The notes beneath the pieces were generated by a model. That model ran no database searches and was not told the origin of the DNA. It saw only the letters and a list, made by a program, of their open reading frames with translations. From positions 1 to 37,027 of the forward strand of contig LDXQ01000022.1 of the NCBI GenBank assembly GCA_001443485.1: 37,027 nt of DNA, written 5' to 3'. Below, piece by piece: positions 1 to 6,744 of the stretch (positions within the stretch are counted from its first letter, which is position 1; each line of letters opens with the position of its first letter). This DNA is from Candidatus Sysuimicrobiota bacterium CSP1-3. Lineage in GTDB: Bacteria > Sysuimicrobiota > Sysuimicrobiia > Sysuimicrobiales > Humicultoraceae. Both the position numbers and the translations under genes were made by a program.

Positions 1-270
1 ATCTCCCGCGTCTACGCGGTCCTGGCGCGCGGTGAAGCGGCGCTCGTGCACGCGCTGCGCTCCCTGGAGATCTGCCAGGCGCACGGCATCGGCGACTTCG
101 ACCTGGCCTACGCCTACGAGGCCCTCGCCCGGGCGTGGGCCACGTTGGGGAGTGCAGAGGAGACGAGCCGATATCTGGCCCTGGCGCGGGAGACCGGCGC
201 ACGCATCAAGGAAGTCGACGACAAGGAACTGCTTCTCAAGGACCTGGAGACGATTCCGCGCCATGAGTGA
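1..270 (+). CDS. TPR-like protein, C-terminal fragment
   Basis: The frame is open from the first base of the window and ends in TGA at 268-270, so the gene begins upstream. About 89 residues are visible. They are helical and rich in Ala, Leu and Glu, with the spacing of tetratricopeptide repeats (SLEICQAHGIGDFDLAYAYE, then ALARAWATLGSAEE). Such tails occur in bacterial TPR proteins of unknown function that act as protein-interaction scaffolds. No catalytic residue is visible. An internal ATG at 46 is unlikely to be the true start because the TPR pattern continues upstream of it. The function of the whole protein cannot be judged from this piece. Confidence 0.7.
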   Translation: MSRVYAVLARGEAALVHALRSLEICQAHGIGDFDLAYAYEALARAWATLGSAEETSRYLALARETGARIKEVDDKELLLKDLETIPRHE

Positions 271-374
271 CTTTGATCAGACCAACTGAAGGTCTGGCTG
301 GACACTTGAGTTCGAGCGAGGAATGATAGAGAAAAGACGATGCGCTTGCCGATAAGGAAGGCAGGGAGGTTAAC

Positions 375-935
375 GTGGCCCTCAGGCTCCTGAAGCGCCG
401 GTTCACCGTGGAGGAGTATGAGCGGATGGGCCAGGCCGGCATCCTCTCGGAGGACGACCGGGTCGAGCTGATCGACGGCGAGATCATCGAGATGCCTCCC
501 ATCGGCAGTCCCCACTCCGCCGTCACGAGCCGCCTCGCCGCCCTCCTCGCCCGAGCGGTCCAGCATCGGGCAATCTTCAGAATCCAGGACCCGATCCGGC
601 TCGGCGTTTACAGCCAGCCGCAACCGGATGTTGTTCTGGTGAAGCCGCGGGACGATTACTACGCGTCCGCCCACCCGGGGCCGGAGGATGTCCTGCTGGT
701 CGCCGAGGTATCCGACACCACGGTCGACTACGACCGGGAAGCGAAGATCCCTTTGTATGCACGGGCTGGCGTCCCGGGAGTCTGGATCATTGACCTTGCG
801 ACAAAGGAAGTTGAGGTCTTCCGCCGCCCATACTCTGGGAAGTACCAAACGGTTTCGAAAGCGCGACGCGGAGGCGTGCTCTCGGTCGAAACGCTCCCCA
901 CCGTCACCCTCCCGGTCGACCAGGTGCTCGGCTAG
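375..935 (+). CDS. Uma2 family (DUF820) PD-(D/E)XK-type nuclease
   Basis: The protein has 186 residues, the usual length for Uma2/DUF820. The N-terminus (FTVEEYERMGQAGILSEDDR) and the following ELIDGEIIEM segment are the family signature. A PQPDVVLV strand and LLVAEVSDTTVDYD follow, giving the acidic D...E-x-(V/S) core expected of a restriction-endonuclease fold, with a lysine in the AKIPLYA helix. The start is GTG at 375, preceded by GGGAGG a few bases upstream. Family members are common in Cyanobacteria, Chloroflexi and related groups, often in many copies. Their target is unknown and some have been linked to mobile elements. Here it stands alone ahead of a TA module. Confidence 0.88.
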   Translation: MALRLLKRRFTVEEYERMGQAGILSEDDRVELIDGEIIEMPPIGSPHSAVTSRLAALLARAVQHRAIFRIQDPIRLGVYSQPQPDVVLVKPRDDYYASAHPGPEDVLLVAEVSDTTVDYDREAKIPLYARAGVPGVWIIDLATKEVEVFRRPYSGKYQTVSKARRGGVLSVETLPTVTLPVDQVLG

Positions 936-964
936 TCCAGCCGCACGGTCTTAATGAGAAGTGT

Positions 965-1002
965 TTGACATCTGGACGGTCCGGCGGGTAATGTAGTTAC
1001 AT
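965..1002 (+). promoter_or_regulatory. Promoter with near-palindromic operator of Phd/VapC module
   Basis: A consensus -35 TTGACA lies at 965-970. After 18 bp comes TAATGT (989-994) as -10. The imperfect palindrome ATGTAG/TTACAT (991-1002, one mismatched pair) overlaps the -10. The antitoxin start lies 29 bp further on, behind AAGGAGGGG. This layout fits autorepression by the antitoxin or the antitoxin-toxin complex, as is usual for Phd-type modules. That role is inferred from position only. Confidence 0.55.
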
Positions 1003-1030
1003 AAGAGGCCACATTTCCAAGGAGGGGCAC

Positions 1031-1297
1031 ATGCCGGAGGCGGGGGTCCGTGAGCTCAAAGCTCAGGCTTCCCAGATCGTCCGCTGGGTGCGGGAGCGGA
1101 AGACCAGATACATCATCACCTACCGGGGACGCCCCGTGGCTATTCTGCTGCCGCTGGAAAGTGCCCCAACGGGGGGAGCAGGACCGGCTGGTGAAGAATC
1201 GGCCTGGCGCGAACTGGAAAGGCTGGGCGCACTCATCGGAAAGGGTTGGCGTGCTCCCGTGAGCAGCGCCGAACTCCTCTCGGAGATGCGCCGCTAG
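1031..1297 (+). CDS. Phd/YefM-family antitoxin
   Basis: The protein has 88 residues. It opens with VRELKAQASQIVRWVRERKT and YIITYRGRPVAILLPL, the beta-alpha-beta DNA-binding fold of the Phd/YefM family (prevent-host-death type). The C-terminal half (about residues 45-88) is variable and would wrap the partner toxin. AAGGAGG stands directly before the ATG. The PIN-domain toxin gene begins 22 bp downstream, so the two form one operon. Phd-family antitoxins neutralise their toxin and repress their own promoter; a candidate operator lies at 991-1002. Confidence 0.9.
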   Translation: MPEAGVRELKAQASQIVRWVRERKTRYIITYRGRPVAILLPLESAPTGGAGPAGEESAWRELERLGALIGKGWRAPVSSAELLSEMRR

Positions 1298-1319
1298 GCG
1301 GCCGACGCGACGCGCTGAG

Positions 1320-1751
1320 ATGCCCGGTCCGTATACGTTCGATGCCAGCGTGTTCCTGAATGCGTTCAACCCCCGCGAATCGGGGTACGCGGAGAGCCAC
1401 CGCCTCCTGGTGCAACTGCAGCAGGCGGGGACTCCGATTGTTGTCCCAACGCTCCTGCTGCCAGAAGTGGCGGGGACAATCTCCCGTGGGCGTCAGGATG
1501 CCAGCCTGGCGAGGGCGTTCGTCAACAGCCTAAGCAGTCTCCCCCATGTGGTATTCGTGCCGCTCGATCTCACCACTGCGCGCCGCGCGGCCGGCGTCGC
1601 CGCGGACAACCGACTCCGCGGCAGCGACGCGGTCTACGCCTCGGTTGCGCAGCAGTTTGGCAGCACCTTGGTCACTCTTGATCGGGAGCAGAAGGAGCGC
1701 GTAGCGAAGATCCTGCCCACGCGACTCCCATCAGAGATCGCGGAAGTCTGA
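1320..1751 (+). CDS. PIN-domain ribonuclease toxin (VapC-like)
   Basis: The protein has 143 residues, normal for VapC. The PIN acidic residues are in place: D8 in YTFDASVFLN, E49 in LLLPEVAG, D103 in LRGSDAVYASVA and D121 in LVTLDREQ. These coordinate the Mg2+ used for RNA cleavage in this family. The gene follows the Phd-type antitoxin by 22 bp. The RGSDAVYA form of the third motif is seen in a subgroup of PIN proteins. The RNA target cannot be told from sequence. All four acidic positions are intact, so the toxin is probably active. Confidence 0.9.
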   Translation: MPGPYTFDASVFLNAFNPRESGYAESHRLLVQLQQAGTPIVVPTLLLPEVAGTISRGRQDASLARAFVNSLSSLPHVVFVPLDLTTARRAAGVAADNRLRGSDAVYASVAQQFGSTLVTLDREQKERVAKILPTRLPSEIAEV

Positions 1752-1780
1752 AGCTCGAGCCAGTGGCGGGCCCTTCCTCG

Positions 1781-1800
1781 GCGGGATAGAATAGTCCCGC
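1781..1800 (+). promoter_or_regulatory. Inverted repeat over a -10-like hexamer before hicB
   Basis: GCGGGA (1781-1786) and TCCCGC (1795-1800) are perfect 6-bp arms around TAGAAT (1787-1792), which resembles a -10 box. The hicB ATG is 14 bp further on. It could be an operator or a small hairpin. The -35 region is weak, so the promoter reading is uncertain. Confidence 0.3.
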
Positions 1801-1813
1801 GGGTGACACGCCC

Positions 1814-2026
1814 ATGGTGTTTCGAGTCGAACTTGAACAGGAGACAGACGGTCGGTGGCTTGCCGAAGTCATCGAGTTACCGGGTGTTTTGGCCTATGGC
1901 CAGAGTCGTGAAGAAGCGTTGGCCAGGGCCAAGGCGCTCGCCCTGCGCGTAGTGGCAGATCGGCTCGAGCATGGGGAAACCGGTCAGGACCTGCTAAGCA
2001 TATCCTTCGCCTCGGGTTGTAACTGA
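1814..2026 (+). CDS. HicB-like antitoxin, no adjacent HicA
   Basis: The protein has 70 residues. The core (FRVELEQETDGRWLAEVIEL, then PGVLAYGQSREEALARAKAL) is the partly degraded RNase H-like fold of HicB antitoxins. Members of this subgroup usually end soon after an ISFA-type strand; here ISFA is followed by SGCN and the stop. No HicA reading frame is present on either side, so this is a lone antitoxin. Its last codons overlap a DUF2283-like coding remnant on the opposite strand (about 2010-2100), which suggests a recombination joint near 2012. It could be a solitary regulator or the survivor of a broken hicAB pair. Confidence 0.75.
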   Translation: MVFRVELEQETDGRWLAEVIELPGVLAYGQSREEALARAKALALRVVADRLEHGETGQDLLSISFASGCN

Positions 2027-2100
2027 TGACGACCTCGCCTGGCTCTTCGAGGGCATCGGCCGGGGGCTCGTCCCGGAGTTTCAGGAGCAGTACGGCGTGC
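2010..2100 (-). pseudogene. DUF2283-like coding remnant
   Basis: On the minus strand this stretch reads HAVLLLKLRDEPPADALEEP followed by GEVVISYN, which matches the middle of DUF2283 proteins (usually begun by a Tyr-Asp motif such as RYDxEADVLLL). The conserved start is missing and is replaced by low-complexity proline codons. After ISYN the frame runs into the antisense of hicB and loses similarity. It is therefore a fragment rather than a gene. Bases 2061-2094 match 5891-5924 at 30 of 34 positions, the same part of a second DUF2283 remnant. Confidence 0.55.
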
Positions 2101-2266
2101 GGGGGAGGAGGCGGCGGCCGGCCTGTTGCGGCAATGGGCGAGGGCATCCGCAAAGTCCCCGCGCCGGCGGTAACGGTGGCCGGTCGGACTCAACTGGGGC
2201 AGGATCGCGTCAGGCGGGACAGTTCCTGTGCCAACGTAAGTCGGGCTGGCGTGGGGGAGCACCGCC

Positions 2267-2701
2267 TCAAAGCGCACCTGAGGGGAGGACCTGGAAGCCG
2301 AGGCTGGCGCCTGCGTTCCGAATGGCGGAGTCCAGGCTGAGGATTGCCAACTCCGCTACGGCGGCGCGGACAGCCAGCGCACTTGCCAGGTGCAGGGCGT
2401 CCAGGGTCCTGATGGGTTCACCGGGGAAGGGGCGCCGGGCGCGGTCGAGCACCTCCTCGTGAAGCCCCACCAGGTGCCAGTGGCGGCTGGCCCGCGCCAG
2501 GACCCGGCGTCGATCGATCACGTCGCCTTCACTCAGACTCTCGACCACCTGTGCCCTGATCAGGGCCCGGTCGGTTTCCACCAGCGTGAGGGCGGACGTG
2601 AATACCTGAGCCGCCGCGCCCAGCAGCCGCCGAACGTCGTCTCCGCTGTCCTCGCCCAGCAGCCAGGCCAGGACGGCGCTCGACTCGGCGTACAGCCTCA
2701 T
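2267..2701 (-). CDS. PIN-domain toxin (VapC-like), YAESSA subtype
   Basis: The protein has 144 residues. The first PIN motif reads MRLYAESSAVLAWLL, with Glu at the position usually taken by Asp. The later acidic residues sit in LTLVETDRAL, RTLDALHLASAL and ILSLDSAIRNAG. The Y-A-E-S-S-A form recurs in a VapC subgroup, so the change need not mean loss of activity. The start codon overlaps the end of the Phd-type gene at 2698-2991 by 4 bp (ATGA), so the two are translationally coupled. Function: metal-dependent endoribonuclease toxin; target unknown. Confidence 0.88.
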   Translation of the reverse strand: MRLYAESSAVLAWLLGEDSGDDVRRLLGAAAQVFTSALTLVETDRALIRAQVVESLSEGDVIDRRRVLARASRHWHLVGLHEEVLDRARRPFPGEPIRTLDALHLASALAVRAAVAELAILSLDSAIRNAGASLGFQVLPSGAL

Positions 2702-2991
2702 CGGGCGCCGCGCTCGGCCTGAAGCAGTTCCTTGGAGGTTGTCGTCCGGAGCAGCCGCGACAGGCGGGGGTAGAGTCGCGCGGCGTTGGGCGCGCCGGGA
2801 GTCAGCAGCCCGCGGTTCACCAGCACCCCCACGGCCCTGTCAATCCGGGTACCTGCAGGTACGAGTTCGGGAGGGCGCAACTCGACCACCGCCTGCCCCC
2901 GATCGGTGACGATCACCGTGTGGCCGGCCCGCACGTGCCGGACGTACTCACTCAGACGATTCTTCAGGTCTCGCAAACCGACCATCTTCAT
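2698..2991 (-). CDS. Phd/YefM-family antitoxin
   Basis: The protein has 97 residues, starting VGLRDLKNRLSEYVRHVRAG and then HTVIVTDRGQAVVELRPP, a textbook Phd/YefM DNA-binding half. The C-terminal part (about residues 55-97, RLYPRLSRLLRTTTSKELL) would bind the toxin. It is the first gene of a minus-strand pair with the PIN toxin that overlaps its stop. The divergent region upstream (2992-3060) would hold its promoter, but no clean palindrome was seen there. Confidence 0.9.
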   Translation of the reverse strand: MKMVGLRDLKNRLSEYVRHVRAGHTVIVTDRGQAVVELRPPELVPAGTRIDRAVGVLVNRGLLTPGAPNAARLYPRLSRLLRTTTSKELLQAERGAR

Positions 2992-3468
2992 GCCTCGAAG
3001 GTAGCCTCGAGAAGCTACATTGTCAATACGGCAGTCCCAGTTTTGCCACGGCCCTGAACAGCGCCGTCGCAGCCTTGGCCAGCTTCCGCAGCTGGAAGAT
3101 CAAGCGATTCCTGGACTGAGAATCTATGAAGAAGCAGAAGGCAGTCGGTGCCCGTCTAGCACGGCGCTCCAGCGTCCGGCCGGAAATGGTGCTCCTTGCG
3201 AGACGGTGGTCCTGTTGGCTACGGCCTGACGCGCTCTGCGGCGCTCTCTCCGGTCGGGGAGGCGCGCGATCACCCCGCGCGTCTCTCCCTCTGGAGCATC
3301 TGAGTGGGAGGAACACCGTCTGGCACTCATTCAGGAGGGGGCGGTTCTGTGCGTGTTTGGTGGACAGACGCGAGGTTTGCAACGGTTTGCCGGCCGTTCC
3401 TCGTCGATCCTGTTAAGACACATAGACACTCGGGTAGTCGTAGGCCGGATTCAGGTTTAATGAATACA
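2992..3468. other. 477-bp gap without a convincing gene
   Basis: This gap lies between the minus-strand Phd gene and the minus-strand NHL gene. The only recognisable content is a 55-bp segment (3091-3145) copied from, or shared with, 8584-8638. The frame opened by its ATG at 3126 starts MKKQKAV like the gene at 8619 but then diverges and shows no family resemblance. No terminator, tRNA or promoter could be supported. Confidence 0.6.
3091..3145 (+). repeat. Copy A of a 55-bp direct repeat (small-gene leader)
   Basis: This segment matches 8584-8638 at 52 of 55 positions in the same orientation. It runs from GCTGGAAGATCAAGCGATTC through the start codon and the first seven codons (MKKQKAV) of the small gene at 8619. 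Similarity stops abruptly on both sides. It is thus a gene start without its gene. The two copies are direct repeats bracketing about 5.5 kb of TA and accessory genes. Confidence 0.85.
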
Positions 3469-4842
3469 CTAGTAGAGCCAGGTGCTTACCTCGCGTGTCT
3501 TGCCATCGACCTTGCGCACTGGGCTGCTCCGCGGGCTAGCCGGAGCCACGAAAAGTGTGCCGTCGCCTGACACGGACAACCATCCCGGACGCCGCAGCCT
3601 GGCCTGCGAGGCGGGCCCGTTGATGTCCTCGTCACCCTGGCTGCCCTGCTTCCCGAGCCAGTCGGACAGGCGTGTTCCGCTCAGCGCACGCAATAGGTTG
3701 TTGGAGTCGTCGGCTATAAGCAGCGTACCGTTGGGGAGATACGCCATGCCGCTCATGAATTCCACGCGCAGCTTGCCACTGTTAGAGTACCCCTTGGTCG
3801 CCGAGAGGAGTTGCTCAACGCGACCACCCGGATGCAGGCGGTGGATGTTGCTATAGATGTTCCGGCTCGGCCACACCAGTGAACCGCCCACAACCGGGCG
3901 CCCCTGGGGGTCGATGACAACATAGTCAAAGTTGATCCACTTCTCAGGGGTTTTTGCGTCACCCGGAGCCACCTGGCAGCCCTTGTGGAGCGTCGTGACA
4001 TTGCCGGCAGGGTCGATTCGGCGCAGCGCGCAGTTCCCCCGGTCGGCGACGAGCAGGTTGCCCTGGCGATCGAATGCCAGGCCGCGGGGATCTTTGAAAA
4101 GCGCTTGTCGTCCGGCACCATCGCGATAGCCGGACTCCTTCTTGTCCTTCCCTGGCTCGTACTCGCACGCCTTTTCGCCGCCGCCTGCGATGTGCTCTAC
4201 ATAGCCGTCACTGCGCAGCCTGAGGATCATGTCAAAGTGGTAATCGCTGATATAGACATCTCCGCTCGGCGCGACTGCGATGCCTCCCCATCGGTCTGGC
4301 GAGTGAAAGGCTACCTCAGCGACGTTGACATTGCAGACCGCTGTCTTCAACTCAATGAAATAGTCCCTCACTGAAAAGGCGGTGACGCGGCCGTCAGGGG
4401 CCACACGCCAGATCCCCCTGCCGTTGTCCGCATACCAATCGCGATTTGCGCGTGGAGGACGTCCTGTTTCGCTCGCAGAAACTATGCTATTTGCCGCGAC
4501 GAACAGGGTTCCGTCCGGCGCGGAGGCGGCACCATAGATCATGCTCAGGAAATTGCGGTCTCCCGGCAGGTAACGGTTCGTAACCTTCCAGCGTCCGCCC
4601 CCGCCATCGTAAGACATGAAGCCACGGGCAATATCCTTTTGTGTAATCACACGTGGCCCCGTGGCCTGCGGTGTGGTCAGTTCAAAGAACTTCGCCGCGG
4701 CGCCGGAGACCGGAGACACCCCGGGTATGGCGGCGCCGAGGCTCTTCAGAGAATCCCGCGCCGGCATCGCTGGGACGACGACCCAGAGAGCAATAGCCAG
4801 CACCATCGACGCCCAGCGACATTTCGGGTTGCGATACTTCAC
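3469..4842 (-). CDS. Secreted NHL-repeat beta-propeller protein
   Basis: The protein has 457 residues. GTG start with GGAGGTG nine bases upstream. Residues about 8-28 (WASMVLAIALWVVVPAMPA) form a signal peptide. The rest is built of NHL-type blades: GGIAVAPSGDVYISDYHFDM, DPRGLAFDRQGNLLVADRGN followed by CALRRIDPAGNVTTL, and GMAYLPNGTLLIADDSNNLL. Paired cysteines (CNVN, CEYE, GNCALRR, KGCQ) may form disulfides outside the cell. No enzyme motif is visible. NHL propellers commonly bind ligands or act as lyases or scaffolds, and nothing here decides between these. It has no operon partner; its downstream side is the 477-bp gap. Confidence 0.82.
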   Translation of the reverse strand: MKYRNPKCRWASMVLAIALWVVVPAMPARDSLKSLGAAIPGVSPVSGAAAKFFELTTPQATGPRVITQKDIARGFMSYDGGGGRWKVTNRYLPGDRNFLSMIYGAASAPDGTLFVAANSIVSASETGRPPRANRDWYADNGRGIWRVAPDGRVTAFSVRDYFIELKTAVCNVNVAEVAFHSPDRWGGIAVAPSGDVYISDYHFDMILRLRSDGYVEHIAGGGEKACEYEPGKDKKESGYRDGAGRQALFKDPRGLAFDRQGNLLVADRGNCALRRIDPAGNVTTLHKGCQVAPGDAKTPEKWINFDYVVIDPQGRPVVGGSLVWPSRNIYSNIHRLHPGGRVEQLLSATKGYSNSGKLRVEFMSGMAYLPNGTLLIADDSNNLLRALSGTRLSDWLGKQGSQGDEDINGPASQARLRRPGWLSVSGDGTLFVAPASPRSSPVRKVDGKTREVSTWLY

Positions 4843-4951
4843 GCGGATTCACCTCCAGAGCGAACCACCGTCAAAAGACCTTACCGTCGAAGCACTTCAG
4901 ATCACCCCTCTCTTCCCTACTCTGGTCTTGGTCTCCGGCGTGCTGCGCGCC

Positions 4952-5037
4952 TCAGCGCATCAGGCGCAGCTGCGCCAGATCGGTCACGACGTCGCGGGGG
5001 TCGGGACTGGAATTTCCGTTTTGGCTTTTCGACTCAT
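4952..5037 (-). pseudogene. Possible frameshifted micro-ORF behind a palindrome
   Basis: On the minus strand an ATG at 5037 opens MSRKAKTEIPVPTPATS and stops at 4984. Shifting one frame after PTP continues as RDVVTDLAQLRLMR and ends at 4952. The two halves read like one short basic/helical protein of the antitoxin size class, but I do not recognise the family. A perfect palindrome (5043-5058) sits just upstream on the same strand, as in TA operators. The rest of the gap from 4843 to 5182 shows nothing else. Confidence 0.25.
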
Positions 5038-5042
5038 CTTCA

Positions 5043-5058
5043 GTGTGCACCTGCACAC
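5043..5058. promoter_or_regulatory. Perfect palindrome GTGTGCA-N2-TGCACAC
   Basis: Seven-bp arms are separated by two bases. It lies between the divergent micro-ORF remnant (minus strand) and the Phd/MazF module (plus strand, start 5183), and resembles a dimeric repressor site. Which gene it serves is not clear: it is 5 bp from the micro-ORF start and 125 bp from the Phd start. Confidence 0.45.
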
Positions 5059-5182
5059 CTTGTATTGGAGGATTCCACCTTATGATCTGAAGGTGTGAAT
5101 CCTTTCGGCATCCTTGCCCACGAGGGCTGTCTACTCTTGGAAATTCTGGCTATACTTATGGTCTGAATTGGGGAGGCCGGTT

Positions 5183-5410
5183 ATGCGGTTTGTCAGCGTG
5201 GCGGAGGTGAAGAATCGGTTCTCTGCGTACCTCGCCCGGGCCAAGAAGTCCAGGGAGCCGATCGTCGTGACCCACTACGGGAAGCCATACGCCTTGATTC
5301 AGCCGATCTCGGAGCGGGATCTCGACGATCTAGCCTGGACGCAGCTGGCCGCGCGGCGGCTCCAGCAGGCCTGGGAGGGGGAGGAGGATGCCCTCTACGA
5401 CTATCTATAG
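5183..5410 (+). CDS. Phd/YefM-family antitoxin of a MazF-type module
   Basis: The protein has 75 residues, starting MRFVSVAEVKNRFSAYLARA, then EPIVVTHYGKPYALIQPI, the Phd/YefM fold. The acidic tail (WEGEEDALYDYL) is likely toxin-binding. I chose the ATG at 5183 because GGGGAGG precedes it and the family homology begins there; the open frame runs further upstream to 5114 without family similarity. The 3' end overlaps the start of a PemK/MazF-type toxin frame (ATG at 5388) by 23 bp. Confidence 0.88.
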   Translation: MRFVSVAEVKNRFSAYLARAKKSREPIVVTHYGKPYALIQPISERDLDDLAWTQLAARRLQQAWEGEEDALYDYL

Positions 5411-5751
5411 ACGCGGGCAGGTGGTCGTCATCGATGTTCCCTTCTCTGATCACGCCGGGGGTGAAGCCGCGGCCGGCGCTGGTCGTCAGCGCCGACCGAT
5501 TCCATCGCGACCTTCCTGACGTAATCGTCTGTCCGATTAGCAGCCAGCCGCGATACTATCGCCGTCCCGGACGCGGGGATTCCCCCCTGCGCGACTGGCA
5601 GGCGGTTGGGCTTCGGTACCCGAGTACGGTCCGGATCTCCAAACTGCTCGCGGTGGACAGGCGGATCGTGAGGAAAGGCCTGGGCATGCTGTCGTCGCAG
5701 GATCTGGCTAAGGTCGACACAGGGTTGCAGCAAGCGCTCGGCCTGGATTGA
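5388..5751 (+). pseudogene. PemK/MazF-type toxin with apparent +1 frameshift
   Basis: From the ATG at 5388 (GGAGG directly upstream) the frame gives YRRGQVVVIDVPFSDHAG, the N-terminal strand of PemK/MazF. It then runs into a stop at 5517. The family sequence continues one frame over as VKPRPALVVSADRFHRDLPD and onward to 5751. Removing one G from the run of five at 5457-5461 restores a complete toxin of about 120 residues. Either the gene is inactivated, or the extra G is a sequencing or assembly error, or slippage at the G run occurs. An internal ATG at 5434 would replace the first strand with unrelated residues, so it is unlikely to make an active toxin. Its Phd antitoxin upstream is intact. 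Confidence 0.82.
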
Positions 5752-5812
5752 GACGCTCGCTCTCCGCGCGTTTGTCCCCTTTCAAAACAGTCCCATCGGC
5801 CAGCCAGGAGCC

Positions 5813-5956
5813 TCAGTGCTGACGGACCGCTTCGCTCTTGGCTTCGGGCAGGGCGAGCTTCAGGGCGAAACTCGAGTCCACGCATCGCCCCGGGGGCGCG
5901 TCCCTGAGTTTCAGAAGCAGCACGTCGGCGTCTCGATCGTAGCGGGTGGGTCTCAG
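5813..5956 (-). pseudogene. DUF2283-like coding remnant lacking a start
   Basis: The minus-strand frame reads RYDRDADVLLLKLRDAPPG, the start of the DUF2283 family, then departs (CVDSSFALKLALPEAKSEAV) and stops at 5813. The family motif is preceded only by a CTG codon, with no ATG, GTG or ribosome site, and the frame continues upstream into the abrB gene. It lies immediately downstream of that antitoxin gene. It is probably a decayed gene. Bases 5891-5924 match 2061-2094 at 30 of 34 positions. Confidence 0.5.
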
Positions 5957-5984
5957 CAGCGCAGAAGCGGTAGTTCCACCTGCG

Positions 5985-6248
5985 CTATCGCTCAGCGATC
6001 TTGCGTTCTCCTTTCGCCAGAGCGTCGAAGGCCCGGCGGTAGCGACGCACGATGCCCTTCACCGCCGCCTTCCCTTCGGGCGAGAGGGCGGAAACGACCC
6101 TGGCGGGTTGGATCAGCACGCCTTCAGGTGTTGGCCGCAGTTCCACCAGCGCGCCCTTCTCCAGCCCGTAGGATCCGAGCATTTCGCGGGGCAGGGTAAT
6201 GCCGAGGCTGTTTCCAACCGTAGTAATCTGCCGAAGCGTCTGAGTCAT
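5985..6248 (-). CDS. SpoVT/AbrB (MazE-type) domain antitoxin or regulator
   Basis: The protein has 87 residues. The N-terminal 45 residues (LRQITTVGNSLGITLPREML, then GLEKGALVELRPTPEGVLI) form the swapped-hairpin AbrB/MazE DNA-binding fold. The basic helical tail (GIVRRYRRAFDALAKGERKI) is typical of AbrB-type antitoxins paired with Doc/Fic or PIN toxins. No intact toxin follows; a DUF2283-like remnant lies downstream. GGGAGGG precedes the ATG, at short spacing. The AT-rich stretch at 6268-6302, with ATAAC/GTTAT arms, is the likely promoter and operator. Confidence 0.85.
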   Translation of the reverse strand: MTQTLRQITTVGNSLGITLPREMLGSYGLEKGALVELRPTPEGVLIQPARVVSALSPEGKAAVKGIVRRYRRAFDALAKGERKIAER

Positions 6249-6443
6249 TACCCTCCCACCAGCCTGCTACGTGATAACAATTCTAACGGTTATAATATTA
6301 GCTTGGCCGCTGAGGCTCTGTCAACCCCCCGCCTGGGGTTGCGACCTTCCTCCTGAATTCGGATCAATGACCGCCGATGTCCCCCACGGTTGCTCAATGC
6401 CTGGCCCCCGTGATATGTGCGCTCAGTGAACACCGGCCTCGAG

Positions 6444-6457
6444 GTACTTGCGAGTAC
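6444..6457. promoter_or_regulatory. Palindrome GTACT-N4-AGTAC before hicA
   Basis: Perfect 5-bp arms (6444-6448 and 6453-6457) lie 29 bp before the chosen hicA start. They also form part of a direct repeat, GTACTTG, at 6444 and 6454. A -10-like TATGAT (6478-6483) follows. This suits an autoregulatory HicB site, since HicB here ends in a ribbon-helix-helix domain. Experimental support is absent. Confidence 0.4.
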
Positions 6458-6486
6458 TTGGCGGCCGTGGTGGCGTATATGATACC

Positions 6487-6744
6487 ATGATCAGAGAACG
6501 CCGTGTTGCTCGTCTCCGGACGCGCCTGGAGAGGGTCAAGGAGGCCCGAGTTCCCGAAGTGGAGGCCTACCTCCGCGCTAGCGGCTGGACGAGGCGACAG
6601 ACCAAGGGCGGTCACAGGGCGTGGGTGAAGGAGGGCAGGCGCACCCTCGTGATCCCGGTGCATGGGGCCACAGTAAAGGAGCACATCATCCGGCAGGTGC
6701 TGGAGGCGACACGTGAGGAAAGCGAAGAGCAGGAAGGAAATTGA
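6487..6744 (+). CDS. HicA-like mRNA interferase toxin
   Basis: The protein has 85 residues from the ATG at 6487. The HicA double-stranded-RNA-binding-like fold is visible in EVEAYLRASGWTRRQTKGGH and RAWVKEGRRTLVIPVHG, then VKEHIIRQVLEAT. The His in KGGHRAW is at the catalytic position of the family. There are about 25 extra N-terminal basic residues compared with short HicA proteins. The frame also runs upstream to an ATG at 6448, but that lies inside the putative operator and lacks homology. The gene overlaps hicB by 32 bp, so the pair is tightly coupled. Confidence 0.85.
   Translation: MIRERRVARLRTRLERVKEARVPEVEAYLRASGWTRRQTKGGHRAWVKEGRRTLVIPVHGATVKEHIIRQVLEATREESEEQEGN

Noticed and set aside
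2026-2462. Plus-strand frames at 2026-2340 and 2097-2462 as HicA or other genes
   Set aside because: They show low-complexity Arg/Gly/Pro composition, no HicA motif, and overlap a DUF2283 remnant and the minus-strand VapC.
3126-3416. 96-codon frame beginning MKKQKAV
   Set aside because: Only the first seven codons belong to the small-protein family. The rest has no likeness to any protein and comes after the end of the repeat.
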